The position numbers and the translations under genes were made by a program. Source: Acanthornis magna (taxonomy: Eukaryota; Chordata; Aves; Passeriformes; Acanthizidae). From it: 64,000 nucleotides of DNA. The notes beneath the pieces are model-generated. The model did no database searches and was not told the DNA's origin. It saw only the letters and a list, made by a program, of their open reading frames with translations. Location: positions 124,001 through 188,000 of the forward strand of contig JAWUZG010000333.1 in assembly GCA_036785705.1 (NCBI GenBank). Reading direction: 5' to 3'. Positions within the stretch are counted from its first letter, which is position 1, and the number at the start of each line of letters is the position of its first letter. Shown here piece by piece: positions 1-15,166 of this stretch.

Positions 1-3000
1 CCAGGCTTTTTTCTATTAAATATAAGGGATTGTTATTTTGTTTTGTGTTAACAACTGAAAAGTGGTTTTTTTACCCCTGCAAAGCACTGCCATCCCTTAG
101 ATCCGCAGACTTTGTGTGAGTGCAGAGCTGTGCAATCCATCAGGGAAATCTGTGATTTTGTCCATTGTGCTGGTTGAGTTGTGAGAAGGGCTGTAATGGG
201 AGCTTTCATGGCCCCAGTAATTCATAGCAAGACACTGCACTAGTGCACATAATCACATGCTGAAGAGGAAAAGGCATTTTGGCAGCAAGGGAGGTGCAGG
301 GATCTGCAGGAGGTGGCTCTGGCTCCAGCCACGGCTGCTCAGGTCACAGGTCCAGCAGCACAAGCATAAGCTCCCCACACATCTCTTACAGAAACAACAG
401 CAGTCTGAATCTCATCAGAGTCGCACTGGTTTTAACCCCACACAAACTTCAAAGTTTTCTTGATTTACACACATAAAAGATCAAAATAAGCCCCCCCACC
501 ATCTTCAGCTCATTGTAAACAAAAAAAATTCTTGCAAGTCTGACTGGCCCAAAAATCAAAGTCCCTGAGCCTTTGCGGGGAGGCAATAAATCTGAACCTT
601 TCACAAAATTTTTTTTTCAAATAATTGCCAGTTGGGTTGTGTTTCTCATTTAGAAACTTCCATATAATTACAATATTAAAAGAAACATGGTAAAAAGTGT
701 GACAAGACAGAGCAATTTTAATTTCTGCAAGTATGAAACAATTACAGAAGAAGGACTCACACTCTGCTGAGAGAAACCCCATATCCAGGGCTCAGTGAGC
801 TAACCAGGAGAGAATACAATTTGCATAATGTTCAATTAGCAGCATAAATATATGCTAATCATACTCAGCTGCAAGCATCTTGCTTTATCTCATGTGCTTT
901 GTACAACAAAGTAGTATAAAAAATTAAAGAAAAGCTTGTGTTGCAAAACTTAAAGGCAAATCCAAACTTCCTCCAAGTTGAAGCTTGTTCTATAGCTTGG
1001 GATCTTTAGAAGATTTCAGGCAGAGCAGTCCCTGGAGTCTCTTTAACTTGCCCCACACTGACCCACTACCAGCCTATCTCTGCAAAGACCTGCTGACTTA
1101 CTGTTCTCAATACACCATTTTCATCTTGCAGACTTTCCATCTGCTTCACTAAGTTCCAGATCAAGCACAAGTGGTTTCAAAGTTGTTTAAAGCCTAAGTT
1201 GCCACCATCAGCAGTTAAGCACAACAAAGCATCTAACCTGACAGGTCCCACTGTAATAAAAAAATCAAAATAAGGGGGTTCTAAATTAATTTCTCTAAAA
1301 GGCAGGGTTACTCATGACTGCAACTTGGGTTATAGCAAGTCTGTGGGAACATAGAAATGCATTAACTGGTGACCAGAACACATACATTCTGGTTAGTTTC
1401 TTCACAGGTGTTTCTAAAATACTTCTAAGTGCAGGTAAACAAGTATTTTACATTAATTTCTGGTATTTTGTTGAGGGGGAAAAAAGACACCTATAAATCT
1501 CCGCATTAGCAAACTCAGATCATTTGCAGATGCATATACCACTCCAGACACAGCAGGAAGAAAGCCAATCAAACATAAATAAAAGCAGAAGTTGAGATTC
1601 AGGCTTTAAACCAATAAAATATTACTTAAGTAAGGGACTTAGCAAAATCTAAGACACAATTTTAAAGCCTGGTGATGATAGCAAGAGTGGTAGTGACTTT
1701 AAGGGAATGCTTTAGGGTTTTCTATGTCAAAATAAATGCAGACTCAATGCAAAATATTTGCAAATGAGAGAAGTGAGATCTTTGTATATTTTGTGCAGAT
1801 ATATATAAGCATGTAAGAAAGTTCAGACCTAAAAAGAAGCTTTTTTGGTATGGGCGCTGCATGTGTATGCATTTTCTGTTGATTCAAAATCAAAACAGAT
1901 TAGGAAAATCAATACTCAATTCCTTTTCTAGATTTTTATCCACTGTAATACACAAAAGCAATTTAGGTGCTGGCTGCACTGGATCCTTACTTCAGCATTT
2001 ATTAGATGAGTATATTTGTCATTCCTTCTGACAAATAATAGATAACAGGTGACAAATCAAGATTGTTTTATTTTTGGAGTATTTTTTTAAATGTAAGCAA
2101 AACAGAAAACTTTTTAAAAAAAATATATATTTAGTTTCTGATGCTAGGAGAGGCAAGAGTCAGAAAAAGCATCAGCCATTATTAACCATGACCAAAACCA
2201 CTCATATTACAGGAGTCCACGGGCTTTCTAAAATGTTGCCACTAGAAAATGAGGAAGAAAGGCTGGTGTCATGATTAGCTGACTGTTCTACAACTTTGAA
2301 TAATCACTGTGTGTTCAAGACCACCCTGTATGGAGACCATCATTCTCTCACAGTGATGTTGACTGGTTTGCAGACTAAAGCTATAGAAACAAGAAAGAAA
2401 CAGATTTATGCTGGTCTACAGAAGAGACATGAAAATTTTAACCACAAATTACATCAAAATATTCTGGTCCCCTCACAGGATGAGACAGTTTGGGTGCTGA
2501 ATTTTGGCTGCAGTCAAGTGTACCATCTAATTTTAAAATTATAAAATTATATTCTAATTATCTGACCACACTTTAAGTCAACTAAGAGTACTTTTTTCCT
2601 AACAAAGATTTTTAAAATTCTGTTCACCTTAATCTGTGTTACCCTTCTATCTTTTGAACAGTGTCGACTACACTAATTGTCCACGTTATATCCAAAAAAC
2701 CGAGCTTTTGCCTTTTGCCTGTATCAAGGACTCTAATTTTTCATCCATTTCCTTCATGTTCTGGTCCTCCTCCATTTTCAGTATGCAGTAGGATGTCTAT
2801 GAAATTCATGTGTTACTATTTGTTTTTCAGAATCTCTTGAAATTGCAGCACAATGAAAAGAAAATTAGTCCCAGCTCCAGGAGAAGGAATCCCATTAAAC
2901 AGTAAGGGCAAACACACAAATTGCCTGGTACTGAAAATAAATAGCAAGCTGAAACACATGACTAGATGGACTGTAGCATCTGCCTAGTGTGTTTTCATAC

Positions 3001-6000
3001 TCTGATTCAGATGAAAATAATCAATAAAAAGGAGGACTGTCCATCAAAATCAGTGAAAAGTTTAAACCAGAGGAAGTTATACAGGAGATGCTCTACAGTC
3101 ACAAATTCAGGAGACAGGAAATCAAAATTAACAAGCAGAACTTTAAACAAAGCACATGAAAATTACAGCCACTAGTGAAAAAACAGGATGTTACAAAAAA
3201 GCTTAATGGATGGGGAACTGAATAAAAGCAATCTGAAAATAACTACAGATCTTTTAAACATAAACTATCATAGACTGAGGAGATTTTGTATTATGAATAA
3301 GGTTAATGAAAGTAAGCTGACAGAGACAAAAGTTATGATTTCAACAACTTTCATTCAGTGAAGCAAAAAATGAACAATTTCAGGGACAGAAATCTATATA
3401 CCCATTCCTGTCACACAAAATAGTACATTAGCAGAGCAGCTAATGTCCAAAACTTACTTATCACGTTCTTTTATTCCTAAATCACAGTCACACTCCCTCT
3501 GCTCTGTGTTAAACTGGATGACTGCAATTGCTGCCTCAGCACTTCTTCACTTCTCACTCGAATCCCAGAATATAAGGTATTGGACAAAAGACATGCCTGG
3601 TTTGGCAAAATTAGTCAGCTTCCCTCTCCACATCCATAACACGTAGATCATCTGCTCAAAACACAAGGGCTAAAATATCATAATTTCTAGGATATTTGTG
3701 GTACTTTAAAGACATCTGCGCTCTAGAAACTGAATTGAGACCTCTAAAGTACTTCATACAAGTCCTCCAGCAGTTGTTAAATGGTAATGACTTTTACAGA
3801 GGGGGAAAGATTAGCTTTTGTCTTTTTAATACATTATCTAATTCTCAGCTGGAATAAAGCACTGAAAACAGCTAATTTCTGCAGAATTCCTTTCCTTTTC
3901 TCATGGTCAAAATCATCTGTACCTTTCAACACACTTCAAACACTAAATAAGAATTCATCTAAGAAATTACTGAAAGTTTTTTCAAAATAGCCTAATGATA
4001 ATCCAAATGTGTAATACTCATTATTATTAATGTAAAGTACATGTGTAAAGGAAAGGAGACTGTACACCTTGAGACTAAGTATTGCACTGCTCCATGAAAC
4101 TGAAAAGTTACTGCCATTCATACCAAGCAACTGAAGTACAAACATTTCTTTTACACCGTACCAAAACTATATCAAAGTGTGCTCCAGAGATGAGGGTTTT
4201 CTTGGTGGCACTACACCTGTTCATTTCATGAGGTTTTAATAGTTGGGATGATAGAAACTGAGCTCTAAAAGGACCTCTTAGACATAACGGAGTTATTCCC
4301 TTAAGCTTCATGACCGAAATATATTCACAGACAATTTAAAGAAAAGATTACTCAAAAATATAAATGTGTATATCTAATAATTTTTTTAAAATACACTTTC
4401 ATTTCTCATACCTCAGAGGCTCCTTCTTACCTGTCTTCTGGGGAGGAAAAAGAAAGAATTTACAACATGCAAAAGGACTGTAAGCCATCTTCATTAACAT
4501 TGTTTGTGATTAGTACAACACTTAAACCCCACCTGATTAACTGATTAACTGGAGAAAAACAAACAGATACTATGCTATGCAAGAGAAACTAGAAGAACTC
4601 TGGTAAGGGTTGAACAGTGAGGTCAAGATTGTTATGAACAGAAATACATTGCAAGTCCTGTTTCATAAATATTTGTGTATTTATGTTTATAAAACATCTT
4701 CACTGTTAGTTCTGATGAAAGCACTACAATGACTCGATGGGCAGGTTAATAATCAGTGTTCTTTCACCCTTATGTGGGCCTTTATAAAACTACATTTTCT
4801 TTTGTCAAAGCTGCAGCTGTACTGAAAGCTCGTTCCTTCTTGAACATTCATTTAATTTCTGAACATATAGATGGTATTATTGCGTAAACTTATTTAAGAG
4901 GTCAACTCCATTCCTCTGGAGCTGCATAAGCTTTAAAAATACCTATCACAACACAAAATTTCCACTTCAAAACTTCTGAATTCCCAGGCAAAGCCATTTT
5001 TTTAAGCATTTACCTTTTCAAAAAATAAGAAAATAAACAAACAAACAAAACTGCTAGCATTATAATAAATATCACCAAGCTCAAATTATAATTCTGGGCA
5101 TGTGTTTTCTCTGCCTACTGGATTTCAGTCCTGAGAAGTCCCATTTCTCCCTGAGAAGTTCTTTCACCATGCAGCAGCTCAGACCTGTTTGTGGGGCTGT
5201 CCCCAGCCCCAGAGCTCTCACCTTATAGCTTGTCTGCATGGTACTGAAAACACCGATCACCTCGGGAACCCTCAGCTATATTAGATATAATTACTCAAAT
5301 GATGACAAATTGGGAAGGAAGTTTACCATGCACTGATTAATTAAAGAAACAAAACCAGAATACCTGTGGCTAAAACTCTTTGGGGACTTCTGCCTCCAGC
5401 TCTCCCCCAGCACTCAGTCCTCCCCTTACCCTCCCAGGCTGTGGAAATAGGCACTTTTCAGAATAACTAAGGATGCCCTGCCTATGTCACTCCTGGGACA
5501 CCCCAGCTTTCCTACAAGCAGCCACAGCTGCACACATGAAAGGGTACAGACCATATACCCAAACCATCAAACCCAGATTAGTTTCTTCTGAAGAGATCAT
5601 TATTTCTTTTAAGCTGAGGAAAACGTCCCGTCTCCAAATTCTCTTTCCCCTGCCAAAAAGAAGGCAGATCCCCCCTCCTATATCCAGGGGTTAAAAACAA
5701 AAAGCCTGCTCACAACCTGTGAAACTAACAAAAGACAAACTGAACACTATCTCAGATATCATCTTGTACTCAGTACCGACGGCAGTAATTGAACCTCATA
5801 TTCTCTAAATTACGGTTTAATTATTTGTAGTATAAAAATTGGATGGGATGATGAACCCTTTTCCTCTTTTATATCTTTGCCTCATTCACATGCCCATGCC
5901 AAAAGCCATCACAACATGCAGCAAAAGAGTGTTATTTTCACCACTCCCAATGGCAAAGATCCTCTGGAGCAAGTGTTCTTTGCATACATTTGGCCTTCTG

Positions 6001-9000
6001 AGTCTGAGGTCTTCTGGAAGGAAATCACTACACTTTAACACCCTGAACATGAATTTTCAATAGACATCCAAACAGATTGCTCTCTCACTCTTTGTCTGGA
6101 ATAAAATATACTTAATTTTGGATTGTAAAAGTAAATAACATAAGTAAGTACATTCTGGGAGTTAAGTATAAATGACAAAAACATATGTTACACCAGTGTT
6201 TATACAGAAGCATAGATCACATTTCTTTATACACTCTGGTTATTGTCTTTCTAAGCACTGATACAATCCCTTGAATATGAATGATGTTTCCTGTAAAATA
6301 AATACCACAAAATCATCCTACACAGCTGGCTGGAGTGTATTACTCTGAGGACAAATATATCTTTTGAACTCTACACAGACCACTGAGTATGGGGCTGAGA
6401 AGACCAGGGGTCTGCTTTCAGCCCTGATGCTGCCTAATGAGCAGCTACAGCAGCTTTTGATAGGGAAGTCTAACATTTCTGTGTCCCATTTCCACACATG
6501 CAGAATGGGAACAATGACTTTTTTTTTTAACAAATAATCTTGTGAGCAACAGGTGAAAACACGGTAATACAAGCTTATTTTATCCAATGTGTCAAGCTTT
6601 CTCCGTGCAATCTCATTTGTATTATTCATGCATGAAGGATGCAAGAGAAAGATCCTTCAGCATCACAATGCTAAAATTGTTCTCCTTCGCTATTCCCTGC
6701 TGCTGCTGTAACATATTTTGCGGCCAGACTCCAGTACAGCTGGTGTTAAACAAACAGGAATGGTACCTACATCTGCTCAGAAAAGGGTTGCCTAGCAACT
6801 GCAATCAAAGGGTGTTTTATCCTCACCAATCTACTGTAAATTAATAGAATTCTCTCTACCATATTCTAACACTTTTAGTGGCTATATAAATGGTTGTTTA
6901 TTATTATTATTATTTTTATTTTGTAGCTAATGTGTTTCATTTCATGATCTGATTCAGGCAAAAAACAGAGCAGCTAGAAAAGGTCATATTATGAAGCACA
7001 AAAAGGTTCAGAGACTTGTTTGATGTAGAAATATTCTTTGACAGCTCATTGTGTTTATTTACTATACCCTTTTCTTATGCCATTTCAGAATCTATTTCAG
7101 CTGCCCCACGGGAGCATGAAGCCATTAGCCTGAATTATCATTCTGAATGCAGATTTCACAAGGTAACACCAAATCATGAAGGTTTTGATTCCTGTAGCTA
7201 CTGAGATGCTTTCCCTTTGGAGAGGTTACAGGTCTGCCATTTGTTTGCATATTAACAGCATTGATTTTCAGTATACCTGACACTGGCGTGTTCATTTATC
7301 ATATATGTAATAGCTGAATACCAGAAGGTGTGCTGCAGAGTGCATGTCAACACATAGAAAAGAAATTAGTATATCTGAGACATTAAACAGGCTATGCAAG
7401 CGAGGAAACAATCAAACATGGAGCAAAGAAAGCTGGTAGAGCCTATTCATCAGGTTTTAGCAAGTTTCATTTCCAGCCATGCTGAAATGGGAGCAGAATT
7501 TTGATTTAAAAGGCTTTTACTGAGGACACTGAAGCAAAAAAGCTGGGACTTATTGGTGAACATTAAAGGTCGCATACTCTCCTCATCACGAAATAGCTTT
7601 TAGTAGCAGGAGGATCAAAAAGGCTGGTAGAACCCAGATGAGCCCATATACCTCCTTTCTTCCACTATGTCCAGACATACTTTCACCAGGTGTGCATCTG
7701 AGCCTGCAAATGTCCTGGTCTACAGCCAGCCCTCAAACTGTCCTCTATTCCAGCTGCCCTTTGCTCTCCACATTCCACACCACACCCATGGTCCATGTGT
7801 ATTTAAATGGTATGCAATTATTTAAATTCCTCCATCTGTCTCCCCACAACCTTACACATATTAATTCTTGGAGGGAAAATGGCTTTGCTATTTGCTAGAT
7901 GCCAGCATTCACCTGGACAGCAGCCAGCGGAGCAGGTTGTTAAACAAACATCCTGATGGAACAAAACCAAGTGTGAAGCAGCAACACAGAGAAGAATACA
8001 CTTGTACTCAAACAGAAACCTCCTAGAAGAACCCAGGCAAAGCCAGGAAACAACAAAACAAGCAAGCTTTCATTTGTTTTGTCCATAACTGTAATAAAGG
8101 TGAGGAAGTTGAAAGTGCTTTGCTTAGAGGAGCCCTCCACACTTCTCCTCCCTCATATCAGTGCTCTGTACTCCATGCAATCCAACATCAAAAGCAACTC
8201 TGGCCAAAACAGCTCCTTAATTTTTCTGCTGTGCTTGTCTCTGATTAAAGCGTGAACTTTAATGTAAACAGCACTTTATCTGAGGGCAGGAATTCACACA
8301 AAACCACCAAAACAGTAAGATGCAAGGTGGACTCTTGGTACTTCCAGAAACTACTGCAGGCTCAAGCCGTGGATGCAGCAACTACAATTTAGCACCATCT
8401 GTGCTTATATCAGTTTTCATACTCTTAAAATATGCACTATATTTGTGCAGTTCCCTCAGCAAGAGAACTGAGGTATATCCTGTGAGAGTAGCAGCTAAAG
8501 ATCCAGAAGTTTGATGCAAGATTGCTTAATAATTCCACAACTCTCTTGAAAATGTACTTTAAAATAATACATAAACTCTTTAGAGATGGGGGCTGGTTTG
8601 TTTGTTTAAAGAGGCATGTTCAATTTTTGTATTTTCAATCCAGGAAATGTATAGGTGGTAAATGCTGACAAAACTCAGCTTAAAAATATATTTCTCCACA
8701 CTCGACTTATCCAGCCTGGAGAGTCCTAAACTGAGGATTCTCTAGAATGTAAAATGTTCCATAATTTCAATCCTTCTTCTAGATACTTCATTCAGCTCTA
8801 CCACGCCTCTGTGAATGGAGAGGGAAGAAGGGTCCAAATGTGAGAGAACCACCAACCCACGATCTGGTACTGATGTTCCCTGCTCTGTTTTCCAATTTCT
8901 TTTCCAATAATTTCTACTCTTCCTTTTGAGGTTCTGATGTGTTCCCCTCTCTTGTGCGCCATTTAAGATTTCTCTACACAGAATTGGATCCAGCATTAAT

Positions 9001-12000
9001 CCCCACAGTATGCAAGCTCTTTCCGTTATCATGTATGAGTATGCTGTGCTGCGTGCACCCATACTGGACTTCACCGCTGCCCTCTCTCCTTCAGCTGAGC
9101 TAACAAATATACCTTTTCTGTTTTATCTTTCAACCAATGGTTAATTCTCTTACTTCACAGGAATTTAATATCTTTGAGAGCCTTTAATGAGAGACTTCCC
9201 TTGCATACACTTGCAGAGACCATCAGGGAATTACACTGATTTCTGAAGCATGACTTCTCTTTACAAATGCTGTGTTGGCTCTTCTCCATATGGCCTTTAA
9301 ATTCACATTAATTAAGAGCCACATGCCCGTAATTTTCAATTTTTACCACAATTCCTATTCAGTTCCTCTGAAATACTGTTTTGTGATTTACCTTGGAGCT
9401 TCTTTTTTTAACTAAAATGTCATTAGCCTCTTGAAGTCACAAGGTAACAAAGTGGCTTTCAACAGCAAGTTGCACACTAAATGCTTTAGCTACTTCTTCA
9501 CATTCATAGTAACAATGCCCTGTTAATTTTTCCTATTGGATCCACATCCTTGCGTATCAGCTGTTCAAATCGAAACTGATATTTCCTGTAAAGGAGACCG
9601 AGTTGGAACTAATGCCTTCTAGAATGCTGTTAAAAATTATAAAGAAAATTTTGCACAGAACAGCCCCACAACACCTAAATTTACCTTATTTATGTAGTTC
9701 TTTTACAAAGACATATACATAAACATGAGTTTCAGAAAAGCTCAGAGTCTTTTACTGAGATAAAAACTAGTAACAAATTAATTATGGCAAAGACACAAGG
9801 CAGCACAAATATCTTGAAAAGGTGCTTTTTGTTCTTTGATCTCATATGAAAGAAACACTTTCACGCCAAACAAAACAGAATTCTATGAGTACTTTTTCCC
9901 CCCAAAAAATAGCGCATATTTGCTTGTCTCTGTAGCCAACTCCACGAGACTCCATCTCCTTCCCTGAGGCAGGACTGTGACGTGGAGTGAGTCCCTCTGG
10001 GGCCCAAGGGAGGAATGTCCAGGCACTGAGGTTTCACTCTGTGAGCAGGCAGGGAAGGACAGACAGATGCTGGATTTTATCACACTGAAAGAGTCAGCCA
10101 TTGCAGCTGGGATGCTCAGAGAAACCAAAATGTGAGACTGGGATGGGCCAAGGGCAAACTGCTACACACGTGCACAGCAAAAGAGAACGGGACAAAGTTG
10201 TACCTCGGAGTGCCTTGGTGGCAACACAGCTGCTGAAGGCTTTTACCGGTCTGGTAAGACCTCGCAGCTGTACTGGCTCAGAGATGCACTCAGAAATTAA
10301 ATCTAGCCTTACCTTTGCAAAAAATACATTCAGAGACCTAAGTCTGTTTAATGAGTACTGATTTGTTCATTAAGCTGACAGGTGAATTTCCTCTTCAATC
10401 TACATTATATTGCATGTTACTTCTGTTGGTTTCTGGGGAAAAAAAGCAGCAGCAGCCGCCCTTATTTAAAAACAAACAAAAAAGCCCCTCATGATGAGAT
10501 TGACATGAAAGAAACTTCTTTCTCATCAGTAATTGCTTCCCCCTGGGCTTGACAAGGTTTACAAATTAAAGCTTTTCCTTCATAGATGGCTTGACCTATC
10601 ATGAATTATAGCTGCTGCTACTGGTCCACTCCTCCCTGCACACAAGGCTTGCTATCTCAATTTTGCACTGTAATTAAATATTTTCTGATGGCACGTTATT
10701 TATTATTCCTCACCTTCAGCTCTCCTGGTGTTTATACATCTCCACATATGAGTAGGCAATTCAAAAACTGTTATTAACAATATTAATAACCTGAGAGCTT
10801 GTTTGATGTGAGTGAGACACAGGGGTGGAACTGCTTGACTGCAAGGAACAAGGGGTGGGGGTTTTTTTTGTTGTCTTTGTTTGTTTTTTTAATTGTTGCA
10901 TTATCTAGTACCATCTAGTCTTTGTCCACAATCAAAGATCTTAAGCAGTTCAGGAGGAAATATGAAAAAAGTACTGATGCGGGAAATTTATAACTAATCT
11001 CATTTGACCATTACAAAACTACCCAAGAGTGAAGCAAAGAAAAAAAAGAAGAATAGGCATATTTTTGTTATCTTACTTATTAATTTTTTGCTCTTAAAAA
11101 AAAAACAACACATCTTTCCTCCCAAAACCAACTTGGAAGATAAGTAGGACCTGTTGCACTAGAAGGCAAACCAAGATCAAGCAAAAGAGGCATGTCATAT
11201 TTCAGACATTCACACCTAACTGTCAATATAATTCTTCCAAAACTTTAAGGTTGGTTTTTTTCCTTATTTGTCTTCTCTATATTCTCATCTGTACTGCTAC
11301 TACCACAAGCAATACTCAGTGCAGCCCTTGAAAAATCACTGTGACTTGGTACCAACTGAGAATTCGGCCCACGAGATAAAGGTGTTCACCCACAGACTCA
11401 ACTCAGTGCACTTCAGAGCTGCTAATTACAAACCTTTCCATTGCAATCCTAGTGCGCCACACTTAATACATCTGACAAACCTTATGGCAATCAGCTTCCC
11501 ATTTTGCATCTTGCTCCGTATTTCCCACAATCTCCTGCAGGAGATGGGCCACAGTCAACAGCCCCATCTCCCTCCTCTCCTCCCCAAGGAGCACTGGGGC
11601 AAGAGGCACAGTCTGCACCTTTGTGAGCTCAGAAGCCAAGGATCAGGCAGCCCCTCTCACACTTCTCAGGTAGGAAGGGCACCAGAGCTCAGAGTCCTGG
11701 GGAGCGCTTGGGGGGGAGGGACAAACATGGAAGGAAGGGGTGAGAGGCAGAGCCCAATAGGCATGGGAACAGGAAAAGCAGGCAGAACTGAGAGAGGATC
11801 CATTTTGTTTAGTGTTTTGCTGAAAATATAATTGATGAATAAAAGCATCCGCTGAAAGGAATTAGCGTACAGCTGGGATGGTTTTTTATGGAGAAGATGA
11901 TTACAGTGACCTCCCAGGTGAGCATGGTGCTCACAGCCCTGGGGCAGCAGGGGCAGATCCAGAGAACACCCAAAATTATTTGCTGACGTAACAAACCAAG

Positions 12001-15000
12001 TTTAAAAAGACGTAAATATCTAGATCAACAATACTCTTTAGAGGCTCCACATGCAAAGCACCTGTAACCATCAATAAGTATTTTCTTTTATAATTAACAA
12101 TACTATTTGGTTTTATGTGTACAGTATACTAATGAAAAATAAATTACATGCTGCATAACTAGAGCACACTAACATAGTCACATTTGACTGCTAAAGCTTT
12201 TGTTTTCCAAGAAGTCAGTGCTTTTCCCCATTTTGCTAACTCACAAGAAAAAGGAATTGCTATGGCAATGGTAACTTACTTGAGGTTGAAAGGCATCCAA
12301 AAGCCAGGATCTGCAAAACTCTTATTTCTCACTTACTGCCAATTTAATCCTAATCTATTTGTTTTTAAAGACTTGATTCAGGCCCTGTGATGCATGCTGT
12401 ACTAGAAATATATTGAAAATTATGATTTTGCAAAGGGCATTTTATAGACATCCCATATCACAGCAAATTTCATCAACTTCTTTTAAAATACATAGATGAA
12501 AATATGCATTTTTTGTCCAACATTTAAATCAATGTTGTTTGTGTAATGCAATGTATTTGAAACACTAATTAGGTTGCCTGACAAGACTTTTCAGCAATTT
12601 AAGGTACTGAAAATATTTTCATTTATTCTCTACCCTTACTACTCTCAGACATAAAGCTGTGTATATTTATGTCTGTTTTTCCCCCTCAACAGAAGAAATA
12701 AATTCACAACATCATGAAAATGGGATTTTACAATGAGTTAGCATTTATCACACCAAACCACTAAGACGTCTTGCTCAGCTGGAACTGTGCACATTCCCAG
12801 ATGGTGTATTGGATTATAATTTCACAAAATGAGTTTACTCTCTCAACAATTTCTCCTGCAATTTCCTCGGAAAAGTCATCTAAATACTTCCACAGTCTCT
12901 ATTTCCACTCCCTGTGGAGTCTCCCATATCTTTTCTGTATGGCATTATTTTATTTTGCTATCATGGATTATTGTATGTAAGAATTATGCTACTGAGATTC
13001 TCCTATGGCATTCTTACTTTTTATTCTTTCATTATAATATTTATAGCAAGATCTTTACAAGCTGGCTTTTAATTTTTTTCATCCTGTACCTTTCACACAG
13101 TTCATTTTCCCTGCACCTGATTTCTTTAATAACTAAACTATGACTTGCCATAGCCATGAACAACAATGAAAAGTAAAAATTTATCTATGTTGACACCTAG
13201 GTAATAGGAGAGCTGCACAAACCCTAGAAAGACAACTGCATTTCCGCTGTATGGTGAGACCAACTTGGTGGCCTACAGCACGGGGTCAGGAGGTGACCCT
13301 GGACTCGTAGGATATTGGCACTGAGTGCCAGCCCTGGGAGCAGCCTCTCCTGCTGCAGAGATGGGAAATGGTGGCAGATCTTCACTGGCCGGGGGCTGAA
13401 GAGGAGGCAACAACAAGGAGAGGCCAGGGATGGTTCATGTTTGCCCACAGTCACACGAGAACCCTGGCACCAGCTGGGTTAGTGACACATGAGCGATGGA
13501 GGCACCACGGTAACCTTCCTGAAACAGAAATTGCTCCTTAGAGGCATCACCTGCAAAAGTCTCTGCCCGAAGGTCATGAGGCAGAGAGAAATATGCTGAT
13601 GTGGACTATTTTAGAGATGAACCAGAATATTTTCCTCACCTAATCTGGGCTCACCCAACCTTAATTTTAGGATTCTAAATTAAGTATGTCAAGAAAAGAA
13701 ACAGGTGTACAGCTAAATTACAGGTTACATTGCTCAGAGCACAACCCAAGGTTACAAAAGGGTTTTATTTGGACTTAGGGCTTGTCAGTGGCATTATATA
13801 ATCCAACAACCAAGGATTTACATTATTTTACCTTTGTTCTCAAATGAAGATTTCTTACTGATTTATTGATTTTGTTTGTACAAGTGGAAGGAAGCTCATG
13901 GGTAATCCTTGGTGGTGGGACATTGCAGCTCTAGTTAGGTCATCATCTCCTTTCAAATTGGAATGTGGCTTGCTTTGCTAAAATATTTGCATATTCTGAA
14001 AATTCAAAAATTCATTGTTTACTGCACACATACACTCAATATACCTCAAATAACAGTGACCCAAGCTCACACAATTAACACAGCAGTTACAGTATTGCAG
14101 GGACACCTTTGCTATTGCAGACCTCCAAAAGTAGCCCATTTTTTGTAGTTTGCATAGATGCTGAGACAAAACACAACTTCTGATAAGAATCACTCTTGTT
14201 TCCAAGAGATAAGTAATGAAACAAACACAGCCATGTACTCCCAAAATAATTTTGCTAAGTGAATGCAAGCAAATTGGATACCAAGGTAAGCCTTTTATTT
14301 GGTTATAATCCCTGTGTGGATGCCTATTCTAGCTACAAAGGGCATGTGCAAGTTGCTCAGTCAAACATCATTTCTGGTTAATGACAGAACAACTCATACA
14401 TAAAACATAAAAGTTTGCTTGGCCTTTACACTCCACCTTGTGCAACATCTCAAATAGTTAACATGCACAATGTATTAAAGAAAAAAATTTAAGAATCTAC
14501 AGTCTTAACAAACATGAACCAGTAACTAATCATTACTGTTCCACTGTAATCTCTGCTGTCCACAACATACATTTCTGGACATAGAAATGAGAAAATTAGG
14601 TGGCAATATTTAAATTAATACACCATATACATATTCACTACATGCTGCTCTTACAAAATCTTGCACACAGCCAAACTATTGAAGCTGCCATTGGAACTGA
14701 CAAACTGATCAAAGCACCTGGAAAGCAACAATGTTCTGAAGTAGAGCTGTGCTTTCTCCTTCTGCCTTACTGGAGCTCTGGTGACTAATCTGTAAAACTA
14801 TTCATGCATTTCTCCATCATTTACTCTTTCCAACACATTGCTCTCTTTACTTAATGCAACAGGTTAACATTCACAAAAAGTCTAATGATGAAAATAATTA
14901 AAAGCTGTTTAAAATTCACAAATTTGGTGCTCAGCAAAAATATGTAAATCAATGAATCAGTAAATGGATAAATTTACTTTTTAGTTATAAATGGAGTTCC

Positions 15001-15120
15001 TTGGGATTTTTTGTTTTCCTCATGCATCTCGTGTTCTAGATGACAGATTTTACTAGCAATGGTTCAATCCATGAAGGCTGCATATTGGAACTAGCAGGTA
15101 CGTGTACATTTATAGCCCTA
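1..15120. other. AT-rich non-coding DNA, no gene recognised
   Basis: No exon, RNA gene or promoter could be supported here on either strand. Open frames are short, lack family resemblance and overlap each other on both strands. The longest is 187 codons at 11268-11831 on the plus strand; it has low-complexity composition and no recognisable domain. Short homopolymer and AAAC-type runs occur, for example near 5030, 10860 and 11095. A GC-richer patch at about 13220-13460 may be an old repeat, but I cannot name it. If FBXO15 continues leftward, this stretch could contain its distal introns, 3' exons or intergenic DNA. Confidence 0.6.
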
Positions 15121-15129
15121 TACATATTA

Positions 15130-15166
15130 GATACATATATGTATACACACACACATACGCACACAT
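15130..15166. repeat. TA/CA dinucleotide microsatellite
   Basis: A short alternating purine-pyrimidine tract: TATA steps pass into CA repeats. It is typical of vertebrate non-coding DNA. Confidence 0.8.

Noticed and set aside
11268..11831. 187-codon plus-strand frame in the left region
   Set aside because: No domain or family resemblance, uneven composition and no visible promoter or splice context. Probably chance.
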